Assembly: GCF_039871655.1 (NCBI RefSeq)
Contig: NZ_JBDPLZ010000003.1
Coordinates: 434,001-498,000 of the forward strand
DNA: 64,000 nucleotides
Direction of reading: 5' to 3'
DNA from: Actinocorallia sp039871655
Lineage (GTDB): Bacteria > Actinomycetota > Actinomycetes > Streptosporangiales > Streptosporangiaceae
Every line of letters begins with the position of its first letter. Within the stretch, counting starts at the first letter, position 1. This document shows, piece after piece, positions 50,998 through 59,954 of the stretch. The notes beneath the pieces are model-generated. The model made no database searches. It worked only from the letters and a program-made list of their open reading frames with translations, and was not told the origin of the DNA. Both the position numbers and the translations under genes were made by a program.

Positions 50998-51513
50998 ATG
51001 ATGACCGCTGAAGCGCTGCCCGCCCGCCTGATCCGCGGAGCCGTCGGCGGGATCGCGTCCGGCATGGTGTTCGCCGGGGCGACCATGTGGTTCGCCACCA
51101 CCATGCCCGACGGCAAAGCCGAGATGCCGCTCCGGATGATCTCCACGATCGTCAAGGGCGCCCAGTCGATGCAGGAGGGAACCACCAGCGTCCCGCTCGG
51201 CCTGGTCGTTCACATGATCCTTTCGGTCGCGTTCGGCGTCGGGTTCGCGTTGCTCGTGCCGTACCTGCGCACCAACGGGACCGTCGCCCTGGCGGGCACC
51301 CTGTACGGAGCCGCCCTGTACGTGGTGAACTTCCTGGTCCTCGCACCGGTCGTGTTCACCGTGTTCCAGGACGCCAACCAGCCGTTCGAGCTGCTCGCCC
51401 ACATCGTGTTCGGCACCCTGCTGTCGTTCTTCTTCTACGGCTCGGGCCGCCGCCGCGACGAGGGCTTCGTCTCGATCAGCACCGAGACGACGGCTCCGGC
51501 CGGGATGCGCTGA
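50998..51513 (+). CDS. Four-helix membrane protein of unknown function
   Basis: A 171-residue protein with four transmembrane helices (about 14-34, 66-86, 94-116, 124-148) and a polar C-terminal tail. Between helices 1 and 2 is an amphipathic loop (DGKAEMPLRMISTIVKGAQS). GAGGGAGA precedes tandem ATGs at 50998 and 51001. It follows Crp/Fnr-type site 3 and so joins the block. Its tail overlaps the convergent GT87 gene by 79 bp. Confidence 0.7.
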   Translation: MMTAEALPARLIRGAVGGIASGMVFAGATMWFATTMPDGKAEMPLRMISTIVKGAQSMQEGTTSVPLGLVVHMILSVAFGVGFALLVPYLRTNGTVALAGTLYGAALYVVNFLVLAPVVFTVFQDANQPFELLAHIVFGTLLSFFFYGSGRRRDEGFVSISTETTAPAGMR

Positions 51514-52709
51514 CGGCGACGTGCGGCGGAGAACGCTGCCTCCATGGCCGCCTTCTCCGCCGTTTCGTGGTGCTGTACGGCTGGATGAGCAGACGACGAG
51601 GCACGGGGGCGCAGGAGGGCGGCCATGAAGAGGAGGAAGGCCAGGGCTGCCAGCAGGTAGGCGTTGGCGGCGGCCGTCAGCACGCCGTGGAATCCGTATT
51701 CGTCAGGTCCGCCGTCGTGCGGGGTCCACCACGGCGGAGTCAGGAGGAACAGGAGGAAACCACCTAGGGCGAGGGCTCGGTCGCCGGTGCGGACGAGCAC
51801 TGCGAGCGCAGGTACGGCCCACACCCAGTGGTGGCTCCAGGAGATCGGGGACATGAGGAGGCCGGTCACACCGGTCACCGCCGCCGCTGCCAGCCAGTCG
51901 CCTCGGCGGGCCCAGAGGGCGGCCAGCGTCAGGCCCAGGATTCCGAACACGACCGGGACCGCCTGGTACCAGGCGCCGATGTGGTCGACGCCGCCGAGGA
52001 TCCGGGCGAGGGCCCCGTAGGGCGACTGGTTGCTGATGTAGGGGACGCCCACACGCGAGGTGTCGTAGAAGGTGTGCAGCCAGTACAGCCTCGAGGCGTC
52101 CGGGGTGATGAGGTGGGCGGTGGCGGTGCACAGGACGAAGGTGCCCGCGGCCGTCATCGCCGCTCTGACGCGTCCGGCCGCCAGAAGCAGGACGATGAAA
52201 ACGGCCGGCGTGAGCTTGACCGCCGCCGCGATCCCGATCCCGATTCCTGCTCGGCGGCCCGTGGAGACGCGCTGGACGTCGGCCAGGACCAAGGCCAGCA
52301 GGAACAGGTTGACCTGTCCGAGGAACAGCGAGTGCCATACCGGTTCGAGCAGCAGCCCCAGCGCCACCGCCGCGGCGACCGCCGATCTGGTCGGACGGCG
52401 TCCGGCCAGCCTCAGCGCGGAAACGCACGCCCAGGCGAACGCCGCGACCGAAGCCAGTTGCCACACCATCCGGGCCGCGGTCAGCGGCAAAGCGGCCATG
52501 GGGGCGAACAGCACGGCCATGAAGGGCGTGTTGGTGAACCAGAGACCGGAGTGCCGTTCGCTGTAGAGGCTGGTCCCGTCCGTCACCGCCTGGCCGCCCA
52601 GCCAGTAGATGTAGTGGTCCAGGGAACGGTACGCGGCGGAGAAGACCACGATTCCCACGATCTCGATGGCCGGCAACCAATAAAGGGCATGCGTCATCCG
52701 GTGTTTCAC
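51435..52709 (-). CDS. GT87/DUF2029 polyprenyl-phosphate-mannose-type glycosyltransferase
   Basis: A 424-residue membrane protein with about ten transmembrane helices. GLWFTNTPFMAVLFAPMAALP, VWHSLFLGQVNLFLLALVLADV and VKLTPAVF are the conserved GT87 loops, as in mycobacterial alpha-mannosyltransferases. A basic tail of about 60 residues overlaps the convergent membrane-protein gene. It should add mannose or arabinose to envelope lipoglycans from the outside. Confidence 0.88.
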   Translation of the reverse strand: MKHRMTHALYWLPAIEIVGIVVFSAAYRSLDHYIYWLGGQAVTDGTSLYSERHSGLWFTNTPFMAVLFAPMAALPLTAARMVWQLASVAAFAWACVSALRLAGRRPTRSAVAAAVALGLLLEPVWHSLFLGQVNLFLLALVLADVQRVSTGRRAGIGIGIAAAVKLTPAVFIVLLLAAGRVRAAMTAAGTFVLCTATAHLITPDASRLYWLHTFYDTSRVGVPYISNQSPYGALARILGGVDHIGAWYQAVPVVFGILGLTLAALWARRGDWLAAAAVTGVTGLLMSPISWSHHWVWAVPALAVLVRTGDRALALGGFLLFLLTPPWWTPHDGGPDEYGFHGVLTAAANAYLLAALAFLLFMAALLRPRASSSAHPAVQHHETAEKAAMEAAFSAARRRQRIPAGAVVSVLIETKPSSRRRPEP

Positions 52710-52864
52710 GGCACCGCTTTCCGTCGCTCGAAGAACCAGGACGGGTCAGAACGGTGTCGCGAAAGGCACCTTTCAGGCATCGGACCACGGGTCACATTCG
52801 ACGGGGAGGCCGGTAGCCCGTGGGCTTACGTCCGCGGGCCGATGCCGCCGCCGGGTCCCGTCGC

Positions 52865-52870
52865 TACGAT
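52865..52870 (+). promoter_or_regulatory. Leaderless-type -10 box before the sensor kinase
   Basis: TACGAT ends 6 bp before the ATG at 52877, and no Shine-Dalgarno site is present. The predicted transcript would begin at the start codon. Confidence 0.5.
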
Positions 52871-52876
52871 CGGCGC

Positions 52877-54043
52877 ATGATCCCCTCCGTGCCCCGTCTC
52901 CCGTTGTCCCGCCGTGTGATCACGGCCGTGGCGACGGTCCTGGCGTGGGGCGGAGGCCTGCTGTATCCGCCGGTCCTCTTCTTTTCGGTGGCCCAGGGCA
53001 GGCAGGGCTTCGGCGTCGTGGAAATCCTCCCGGCCGCGTTGTTGACCCTGCTGGTGGCGTCGCTGGTACGGCGCAGGCCGCTGCCGGCGCTGTTGCTGCT
53101 GACGGTCGGCTGGTCGGCCGCGATGGCGGAGATGCCGAAGCCGGAAGTGGGGATCCTCTACGCGGCGATCACGGACACGGCCGTCGGATACATCGCCAAG
53201 ACCAGCTCACGTCGTACCTCCCTCGCCGCCCTGGCGATGGTGCTCCTCGCGCAGGTGACCTGCTGCACGCTCGTGATCACGCCGGTGGCACTGCCCAGCA
53301 CCCTCGGGCTGCTCGTTCTGGCCTCCGTGGTCGCCTGGCTGATCGGCGGGTCGATCCGGCAGAGCCGTCTGCACGCCGCGCAGCTGGCCGAGCAGACAGC
53401 GGCCCAGGCCGTCATCGCCGAACGGCTGAGGATCGCCCGCGAGCTGCACGACATGGTCGCCCACAGCATCGGCATCATCGCCATCCAGGCCGGGGTCGGC
53501 AGCCGGGTCATCGACACCCAGCCCGCGGAGGCCCGCAACGCGCTGAGCGCCATCGAGGCCACCAGCCGCGAGACGCTGTCGGGGCTGCGGCGGATGCTCG
53601 GCGCCCTGCGCCGCACCGATCCCTCGAACCCCGCGGCACCGCGTGGTCCCGCTCCGGGGCTGGCCGATCTCGACCAGCTCGTCCGGACCACCGGGGACGC
53701 CGGCGTCCGGGTCGACATGCGGTGGCGGGGCGAGCGGCGCCCGCTGCCAGCAGAGGTCGACCTGTCGGCGTTCCGCATCGTCCAGGAGGCGGTCACCAAC
53801 GTGGTGCGTCACGCGGGCACCGGACACTGCCGGGTGTCGATCGGCTATCAGGAGGAGGAACTGGTCGTGGAAGTCGTCGACGACGGCGCCGGTTCCGACC
53901 CCGTTGACGCGGGCACCGGGTACGGGCTGGTCGGGATGCGGGAGCGGGTCGGCCTGCTGAACGGCAGCCTCACCGCTGGGCCGCGCTCCGAAGGCGGTTT
54001 CCGCGTCGAGGCCAGGCTGCCGCTGCCCGAGGCGGCGCGGTGA
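52877..54043 (+). CDS. Sensor histidine kinase, NarL/DesK type
   Basis: A 388-residue kinase. Four or five transmembrane helices (about 10-150) are followed by a HisKA_3 domain with phospho-acceptor His191 in ARELHDMVAHSIGIIAIQ, and HATPase_c with VEVVDDGAG and GYGLVGMRERV. ATG 52877 fits the leaderless promoter. It overlaps the regulator gene by 4 bp. The target operon is not obvious from the neighbours. Confidence 0.92.
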   Translation: MIPSVPRLPLSRRVITAVATVLAWGGGLLYPPVLFFSVAQGRQGFGVVEILPAALLTLLVASLVRRRPLPALLLLTVGWSAAMAEMPKPEVGILYAAITDTAVGYIAKTSSRRTSLAALAMVLLAQVTCCTLVITPVALPSTLGLLVLASVVAWLIGGSIRQSRLHAAQLAEQTAAQAVIAERLRIARELHDMVAHSIGIIAIQAGVGSRVIDTQPAEARNALSAIEATSRETLSGLRRMLGALRRTDPSNPAAPRGPAPGLADLDQLVRTTGDAGVRVDMRWRGERRPLPAEVDLSAFRIVQEAVTNVVRHAGTGHCRVSIGYQEEELVVEVVDDGAGSDPVDAGTGYGLVGMRERVGLLNGSLTAGPRSEGGFRVEARLPLPEAAR

Positions 54044-54702
54044 CGGTCCGGATCTTGCTCGCCGACGACCAGCCTCTCATCCGCGCCGGGCTGCGCGTGC
54101 TGTGCGCCGACACCGACGACCTGGCCGTCGTCGGCGAGGCGGGGACAGGAGACGAGGCGATCAGCCTGGTGCGGGAGACGCGGCCCGACGTCGTGGTGAT
54201 GGACATCCGCATGCCCGGCACGGACGGCATCGAGGCCGCTCGGGCCATCACCGCGGACGGCGGTGCGACCCGGGTGCTCATGCTCACCACGTTCGACGAC
54301 GACGAGTACGTGTACGCCTCGCTGCGGGCGGGCGCGAGCGGCTTCCTGGTGAAGGACATGGCATTGGAGGACATCCTCTCCGCGATCCGCGTGGTCGCCG
54401 CCGGGGACGCGTTGATCGCGCCGAGCGTGACCCGCCGCCTGATCGAGGAGTTCGCCGCCCGCCCCTCCCCCGCCCCGTCCACCGCGCGGAGGGTTCCGGA
54501 CGGCATCACCGAACGCGAACGGGAGGTGCTGACGCTCGTGGGACGCGGCCTGTCCAACGGCGAGATAGCCGCCGAGCTGTCGATCAGCGTGGCCACCGCC
54601 AAGGCCCACGTGGCGCGCCTGTTCACCAAGCTCGACGCCCGCGACCGCGTCCACCTGGTCATCCTCGCCTACGAGGCCGGCCTGGTGGCCCCTTCCAGCT
54701 GA
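54040..54702 (+). CDS. NarL/LuxR-family response regulator
   Basis: A 220-residue regulator. The receiver domain starts VRILLADDQPLIRAGL, with the phospho-acceptor Asp near residue 53 (VVVMDIRMPG) and Lys in GFLVKDM; a LuxR helix-turn-helix spans about 150-212 (ITEREREVLTLVGRGLSNGEIA). Partner of the preceding kinase. Confidence 0.94.
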   Translation: MTVRILLADDQPLIRAGLRVLCADTDDLAVVGEAGTGDEAISLVRETRPDVVVMDIRMPGTDGIEAARAITADGGATRVLMLTTFDDDEYVYASLRAGASGFLVKDMALEDILSAIRVVAAGDALIAPSVTRRLIEEFAARPSPAPSTARRVPDGITEREREVLTLVGRGLSNGEIAAELSISVATAKAHVARLFTKLDARDRVHLVILAYEAGLVAPSS

Positions 54703-54715
54703 CCAGAAGGATCGC

Positions 54716-56014
54716 TCACAGCGCGCTGGGGAACGTCTCGGGTTCGGTGTCGTCGGGCGGTTCGCCGTGCAGGGGGTGCAGGGCGCTGGTCTCGTCCAGC
54801 CAGAGGAACGCGTCGTAGCGGCGGCCCGGTGTGGTGGTGACGTAGTTGCGCAGGCGGTCGCGTTCGGGGTGGTAGACCACGCCGATGGCCCGGTGCTCCA
54901 CCGGGTGGTCGTACCAGCCGGGACGGTCCGGGCCCGGCGGGGGCACGATGAAGAGCGCGCGGTCCAGGCCCGTGGCGTGCAGGAGGTCCTCCAGCGAACC
55001 GGTGCGGGCGGGCGGCACCGGCATGGTCTCGGCGGGTGCGTCCCATTCCCGGCCCGCGATCACGGTGCCCCGGTGGGTGCCGAAGCCGACCAGGACCACC
55101 GCCTCCTCGCCGTGCCGCTCCCTGACCAGTTCCCCGAGGTTGGTCATCCCGACTGCGGCCATATCGGTGGCCCGGGCGTCACCGATATGGGTGTTGTGCG
55201 CCCAGACGACGGATTTCGCTTCGCCGTCGGTGTCGCCGTAGAAACCGGTCAGCCGGTCGAGGGTGTCGGCCATGTGGATGTCGCGCAGGTTCCACGAGTC
55301 CGGACCGCCGCGCACCATGGCCCGGTAGTACCCCTCGGCACCGGCCACCACCTCGGCGTTCTGTCGGGCGCCGAAGCCCTCCTCGTCCGCGGAGGCCGTC
55401 CTCCGGACCGTCGTGAGCAGGCCGACGACCTCGTCCTCACAGGAGGCGGGGATCGTGCGGGTGGCCAGGCCGTACAGCTGCGGGTCGTGGCCGTAGGCCT
55501 CGAAGCAGTGCAGCGCGCGCAGGATCGTCTCGGTCTGTTCGGGGAAGTGGCGCAGCGCGTAGCGGCGCACGGCCAGCAGCGAGTCCCAGAGGCTGTAGAC
55601 GTCCAGGCCGTGGAAACCGACGCGCCGCTCCGGCGGAAGCGCGTCGTTCCAGCCGCGCAGCCACCGGCAGAACTCCGCCACCTCCTGGTTGGCCCACATG
55701 AACGTGGGCCAGCGGGTGAAGCCGTACACGGCCTCGTCGGTGGATCCTCCCCCGGTGACCGCCCGGTGGATCCGGTCGCAGTCCGGCCAGTCGCCTTCGA
55801 CTCCGACGAACCGGAAGCCCTTCTCGGTGATCAGCCGACGGGTCAGCGCGGCCCGCCAGGTGTAGAAGTCGTACGTGCCGTGGCTGGCTTCGCCGATCAG
55901 GACGTGGCGGGCGTCGCCGATCCGTTCCAGCAGCGGGTCGAGGTCGGCGGGCAGGTCCAGCGGCAGTGCCGACCGCCGGATCTCCGCGGGCCCCGTCACG
56001 GCTTCAGCGGACAC
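54716..56014 (-). CDS. Erythromycin esterase-family protein
   Basis: A 432-residue protein of the EreA/SUccinoglycan-type esterase superfamily. LIGEASHGTYDFYTWRAALT holds the catalytic His, followed by GVEGDWPDCDRIHR, a VVWAHNTHIGDA segment and a C-terminal FLWLDETSALHPL. Family members hydrolyse macrolide lactones, but many chromosomal homologues in actinomycetes have other substrates, so resistance is not established. Confidence 0.9.
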   Translation of the reverse strand: MSAEAVTGPAEIRRSALPLDLPADLDPLLERIGDARHVLIGEASHGTYDFYTWRAALTRRLITEKGFRFVGVEGDWPDCDRIHRAVTGGGSTDEAVYGFTRWPTFMWANQEVAEFCRWLRGWNDALPPERRVGFHGLDVYSLWDSLLAVRRYALRHFPEQTETILRALHCFEAYGHDPQLYGLATRTIPASCEDEVVGLLTTVRRTASADEEGFGARQNAEVVAGAEGYYRAMVRGGPDSWNLRDIHMADTLDRLTGFYGDTDGEAKSVVWAHNTHIGDARATDMAAVGMTNLGELVRERHGEEAVVLVGFGTHRGTVIAGREWDAPAETMPVPPARTGSLEDLLHATGLDRALFIVPPPGPDRPGWYDHPVEHRAIGVVYHPERDRLRNYVTTTPGRRYDAFLWLDETSALHPLHGEPPDDTEPETFPSAL

Positions 56015-56164
56015 GGCGGACGCCTCCCGAATCCGCCTTTGGGATCATGTTCCCCTCGCCTCCTTCGGAGCTGTCCCGGGTCTGCCTTCCGGTACTCAAA
56101 GGCGATATGCCCGTTCTGACATTAAGGAACAATCTCCTTCCTCTTCTTGGCCTGTGTTTTCCGG

Positions 56165-57178
56165 TCACATGGGTCGCGGGTGATGGTCGACGGTGACGAC
56201 GATCTTGCCTATCTGGTCACCCGCCTCCATGTAACGGTGTGCTTCGGCGATCTCTTCCAGGCCGAAGACGCGGCCCACGACGGGCTCGAAGGCACCGGTG
56301 CCCAGGCCGGAGGAGACGAACGCCTCGGCTCGGCGCAGCCGCCGCCGGTCGGTGGTCGTCTCGTGGACGGTGTAGGTGCGCATGTTGAGCGCGGGCATGC
56401 CGAGTTCGAATCCCGGGTAGGGAGTCGCCTCGCCGCTCAGCGCCCCGTACTCGATGAGCGTGCCGCCGGGGGCGACCACTTTGGCCAGGTCGATGACGCC
56501 GGGGCCGGCGACGGCGTCGAAGACGAGCTCGGCGCCCCGCCCCGAGGTCAGGTCGAGCACCCGCTCGACGACGTCCTCCTCGCCGGTGACGATCACTTCG
56601 GCGGCCCCGGCTTCGAGCAGCGCCTTCTTCTTGGCGCCGGTGCGGGTGGTGGCGATGGGCACCGCTCCGACGCGCCGGGCGGTCCGGATCGCGGCCAGAC
56701 CCACGCTGCTGGAAGCGGCGGTCAGCACGACCGCGTCCCCCGCACGCATCCCGCCGACCTCCACCAGCGCCCCATAGGCCGTCAGGTACGGCATCCACAC
56801 CGCCGCGGCCTCGATCGCGCCGAGACCGCCGGGGCGGTGGAGCACCGCGGACGCGGGGACGATCGCGCGCTCGGCGTAGACGCCGTAGTCGTTCATGGAG
56901 AACGCGGGCACCACGCTGACCGGCCGGCCGACCTCGAATCCCGTCACGTGCGCGCCGACGGCCTCGACCACTCCGGCGGCCTCGGCGCCGAGGCGGGCGG
57001 GGAACTCCTTGACCGGCTGGATGTAGTGGCCGCCGCGGAACAACACCTCGGCGCGGTTGACGCCGATCGCGTCCACCCGGACCAGCAGTTCGCCGGGACC
57101 GGGTTCGCCGACCTCCACGTCCTCCAGCCGCAGCACATCCGGTCCTCCGTATTCGTGGAACCGCACCGTCTTGACCAT
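56165..57178 (-). CDS. MDR-family zinc-free quinone oxidoreductase-like protein
   Basis: A 337-residue oxidoreductase. VKTVRFHEYGGPDVLRLEDV opens the GroES-like domain, and AVVLTAASSSVGLAAIRTARR is the NADPH-binding Rossmann turn. Zinc-binding Cys residues are absent. It is divergent from an ArsR regulator, with a strong inverted repeat between them, the same logic as the reductase/HxlR pair at the left end. Confidence 0.9.
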   Translation of the reverse strand: MVKTVRFHEYGGPDVLRLEDVEVGEPGPGELLVRVDAIGVNRAEVLFRGGHYIQPVKEFPARLGAEAAGVVEAVGAHVTGFEVGRPVSVVPAFSMNDYGVYAERAIVPASAVLHRPGGLGAIEAAAVWMPYLTAYGALVEVGGMRAGDAVVLTAASSSVGLAAIRTARRVGAVPIATTRTGAKKKALLEAGAAEVIVTGEEDVVERVLDLTSGRGAELVFDAVAGPGVIDLAKVVAPGGTLIEYGALSGEATPYPGFELGMPALNMRTYTVHETTTDRRRLRRAEAFVSSGLGTGAFEPVVGRVFGLEEIAEAHRYMEAGDQIGKIVVTVDHHPRPM

Positions 57179-57245
57179 GACGCGTCGCCCTTTCCGATCG
57201 GTGGTGGCGGCGCACCGGCCGCGCCGCCGCCCCTCACCCAAACCG

Positions 57246-57302
57246 AAAGTACGATGGATGTCAAACTTCGATGTCCATCGTACTTTGACGGGTGTCGTAC
57301 GA
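57246..57302. promoter_or_regulatory. ArsR operator: 13-bp inverted repeat plus a half palindrome
   Basis: AAAGTACGATGGA (57246-57258) and TCCATCGTACTTT (57274-57286) are perfect complements with a 15-bp spacer. A third related element TCGTACGA (57295-57302) lies closer to the ArsR gene. Binding would control both divergent genes. Confidence 0.7.
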
Positions 57303-57325
57303 TGTGCTCGGGAGGTCGACGGACG

Positions 57326-57682
57326 ATGGCAGCGGTACGGCGAAGCGAGCGGGAACGCATCCCCCCTCACCCGGACGTCCGGGAGATCAGCCTGCAACAG
57401 GTGCTCGAGGCCCTGGTCGACCCGGTACGCCGACGAATCGTCGGCGAGTTGTACACCACCGGCGAGGACCGCGCCTGCGGCACGTTCGACCTGTCGGTCA
57501 GCAAGTCCACCGCCACCCACCACTTCAACGTGCTACGTGAGGCCGGTCTCATCCGCCAGCACTACGTCGGCACCTCACGCATGAACACGCTGCGCCGCGA
57601 CGAGATCGACGAGGCGTTCCCAGGACTCCTTCAGGCACTGATGACGCGACACGAAGCCGCGGACCGGGCGGTACCCGGATAA
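57326..57682 (+). CDS. ArsR-family transcriptional regulator
   Basis: A 118-residue winged-helix regulator: VLEALVDPVRRRIVGELYTTG, DLSVSKSTATHHFNVLREAGLI and the wing. One Cys (RACGTF) lies just before the recognition helix, which may serve as a redox sensor. Its stop overlaps the next ATG by one base (TAATG). Confidence 0.92.
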   Translation: MAAVRRSERERIPPHPDVREISLQQVLEALVDPVRRRIVGELYTTGEDRACGTFDLSVSKSTATHHFNVLREAGLIRQHYVGTSRMNTLRRDEIDEAFPGLLQALMTRHEAADRAVPG

Positions 57683-58194
57683 TGAGGCTTCGGGGGGTAC
57701 TGCCGGGGTCCTGGAGCGGGTATGCGGCTGCGGGCTGCGCGTTCGTGTTCGCGGTGCCGAGCTTCTACTGGGGGTTCGGCGGCGAGTTCGGAGCCGACAC
57801 GATCGGCCGGTGGGCCGTGGACCTCTCGTGGCGCGACGATCCGCCGGCCATGGCGGCCGTGCTGCTGACCGGATGCCTGAAGGTGCTCGGCGGGCTGCTC
57901 GCGCTCGCGCTGGTCCGGCCCGCCTGGCCGCGGCCGCCCCGGTGGATGATGCTCACGGCCGGCTACGGAGCCGCGGCCCTGCTCGTCTCCTACGGGGGGA
58001 TCTACGAACTGCTCCAGGCGCTGGTCGCCGTCCGCGCCATCGAGGTCCCGGCCGACTTCGACTGGTATGCCTTCTGGTGGCACCTCTACCTGTGGAGCCC
58101 CTGGTTCCTCGTCTGGGGAATCCTGCTCGGTCTGGCGGCCCTGCACTACCAGTCCAGCACGGCGGGCCGCGGCCACGCCAGTGCGACGGCCTGA
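57682..58194 (+). CDS. DUF3995-like membrane protein
   Basis: A 170-residue protein with four transmembrane helices. The family signature WWHLYLWSPWFLVWGILLGLAA is in the last helix. The ATG overlaps the ArsR stop (TAATG), so it is expressed with the regulator. Function unknown. Confidence 0.82.
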   Translation: MRLRGVLPGSWSGYAAAGCAFVFAVPSFYWGFGGEFGADTIGRWAVDLSWRDDPPAMAAVLLTGCLKVLGGLLALALVRPAWPRPPRWMMLTAGYGAAALLVSYGGIYELLQALVAVRAIEVPADFDWYAFWWHLYLWSPWFLVWGILLGLAALHYQSSTAGRGHASATA

Positions 58195-58228
58195 CCCGGC
58201 ACCGGCCGACCAGGCGGGTGCCCGCGTA

Positions 58229-58762
58229 TCACTCCCCGTCGTAGACGAGCAGTCCGTTCTCCTGCAGCCGCGCCCCGGAGGTGGGCTGGTGCTCGGTAAG
58301 GCGACCATCGTGGGCCAGGTGCAGGACGGGCCTGCCGCGGGCCAGGACCGCGAAGTCCGCGATGAGCCGACGGTGGCAGCGCCACCACACCGACTCGCTG
58401 CACATCACGGCCGTTCGGGTCCGGCCGGCTTCGCGCAGCAGGTCGTCCATGGCCGCGAGGAAGTCGGGAGTGCGGGTGTGACCGGCGTAGCCGCGGAAGG
58501 ACGCGTTGCGCCAAAAGGTGTCGGGGGCGTTCGGCGCGGCCCGGCGGAAGCCGCCGAGCCTTTTCTCCCACCGGTAGCCGATTCCCTCCGCGGGCAGCCA
58601 TTCCCGCAGGACGTCGCGGTGCGCGGCCGGGTTGCGTCGGCTGCCGGGCACGGTGCGCACGTCCACCACGGATCGCACCCCGGCGCCGTGAAGGAGCCGG
58701 GCCAGTTCCTCCCGCCCCGCGGTACCGTGGCCGAAGGTCAGCAGCGGCTGCACATCATCCAT
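58229..58762 (-). CDS. DUF488 protein
   Basis: A 177-residue protein: LTFGHGTAGREELARLL, VVDVRTVPGSRRNP and the signature VMCSESVWWRCHRRLIAD with the conserved CSE...CHR motif. The biochemical role of DUF488 is not established. Monocistronic. Confidence 0.9.
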   Translation of the reverse strand: MDDVQPLLTFGHGTAGREELARLLHGAGVRSVVDVRTVPGSRRNPAAHRDVLREWLPAEGIGYRWEKRLGGFRRAAPNAPDTFWRNASFRGYAGHTRTPDFLAAMDDLLREAGRTRTAVMCSESVWWRCHRRLIADFAVLARGRPVLHLAHDGRLTEHQPTSGARLQENGLLVYDGE

Positions 58763-58900
58763 CCTTCCAAGATGGAGCGGCCCTGAACTCGCGGCCGACC
58801 ATCCAGGACGTGAGAACGGCTGTCACCGGAATACGGCGGAAGGGGCCGCGTTCTGTCTCGGGCGACCTATGGTGATCACCATGTCCGATCATCACTGCCG

Positions 58901-59407
58901 GTGAGGTCTTCGATGTGGTTGGTCCTGTTCGCGGGGTTCCTAGCCGGTGCCGCCGTCGCGCTGGCCCTGGTGGTACGCGGCATCATGCTGGGTGTCCGGA
59001 GGGGCCGGCGCTCACGAAGCGAGCTCCTCAGAGCGGTCGCGTCGATGGCCTTCGGAGCGGCGCTCGGCATGTACGCGTGGGGAATGGGCTGTCTGTCCTT
59101 GCCCGTGATGGACGCTGAGAGCGGGGGTACCGACTCCGCTCCTCCCGGCCCATGCCGTGAGGTCGGAATGGACAAGGCGACGCACGTCAAGAACTACGGG
59201 GTCGGCCTTCTACCGCTCAGATTCGAGTGCGAGCTGGATGAAGGCGGCAGCTATACCGTTCCCTCGGCCGTGCCTGCGTACGTCAATTCGAGCACGGCGG
59301 TGTTCATCCTGATGGCAGTGGCCGCAGCTGTCGGTTCCGCGGCGGTCAAAGACCGTAAGGAGCCGGCGGACCTCGATGAAGGAGCAAACGGATCTCCACC
59401 CGGGTGA
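58901..59407 (+). CDS. Hypothetical membrane protein
   Basis: A 168-residue protein (ATG 58913 is an alternative start). It has a transmembrane helix at about 7-30, a second at about 44-66, an outer loop of about 70 residues with three cysteines (CREVG, ECELDEGG), and a last helix at about 130-148. No family was recognised. Confidence 0.6.
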   Translation: MRSSMWLVLFAGFLAGAAVALALVVRGIMLGVRRGRRSRSELLRAVASMAFGAALGMYAWGMGCLSLPVMDAESGGTDSAPPGPCREVGMDKATHVKNYGVGLLPLRFECELDEGGSYTVPSAVPAYVNSSTAVFILMAVAAAVGSAAVKDRKEPADLDEGANGSPPG

Positions 59408-59567
59408 GGGTCCGGCCCGGATCCGAGGCCGCGCTCGCTCTCTGCCGTGACATCAAGTCCGTCGCGGCCCCTTTCCGCTGTATTCCGGTGGCACCCCGGG
59501 AACGGCTGCCGATGCGCCACGACGGCACATGCCCGAACAGGACAAAGAGATCGGTAAGGTGCCGATT

Positions 59568-59900
59568 ATGACGATCGTCCGGTCCTTGGTCCTGTTCGCT
59601 CTCGCCGCCATCGCCGAGATCGGCGGCGCCTGGCTGGTCTGGCAGGGCGTACGCGAGCACAAGGGCCTGTGGTGGATCGGTGCCGGAGTCGTCGTCCTGG
59701 GCGTTTACGGGTTCGTCGCCACACTCCAGCCGGACGCGAACTTCGGCCGGATCCTGGCGGCTTACGGCGGAGTGTTCGTCGCCGGATCGCTCGCCTGGGG
59801 CATGGTGATGGACGGATTCCGCCCCGACCGATGGGACGTGGCCGGAGCCCTGATCTGCCTGGCCGGCGTCGCGGTCATCATGTACGCGCCCCGCGCCTGA
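59568..59900 (+). CDS. YnfA/UPF0060-family small membrane protein
   Basis: A 110-residue protein with four transmembrane helices. AAIAEIGGAWLVWQGVREHKGLWW and DGFRPDRWDVAGALICLAGVAVIMYAPR are family signatures. ATG 59568 gives the usual family length; an earlier in-frame ATG at 59529 does not. YnfA-type proteins resemble SMR efflux pumps. Confidence 0.9.
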   Translation: MTIVRSLVLFALAAIAEIGGAWLVWQGVREHKGLWWIGAGVVVLGVYGFVATLQPDANFGRILAAYGGVFVAGSLAWGMVMDGFRPDRWDVAGALICLAGVAVIMYAPRA

Positions 59901-59954
59901 GATCCTCGGCCCCGACCGGACCGGGCACCGGCCTGCGCTCGCGGAAGGCGCGGG

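Noticed and set aside
54716..56014. Calling the erythromycin-esterase homologue a resistance gene
   Set aside because: Family membership is clear, but many chromosomal homologues have unknown substrates and nothing nearby supports macrolide resistance.
56395..56425. A T-loop-like sequence (TTCGAATCCCGG) suggesting a tRNA
   Set aside because: It lies inside the intact oxidoreductase gene and no cloverleaf with anticodon and acceptor stems can be drawn around it.
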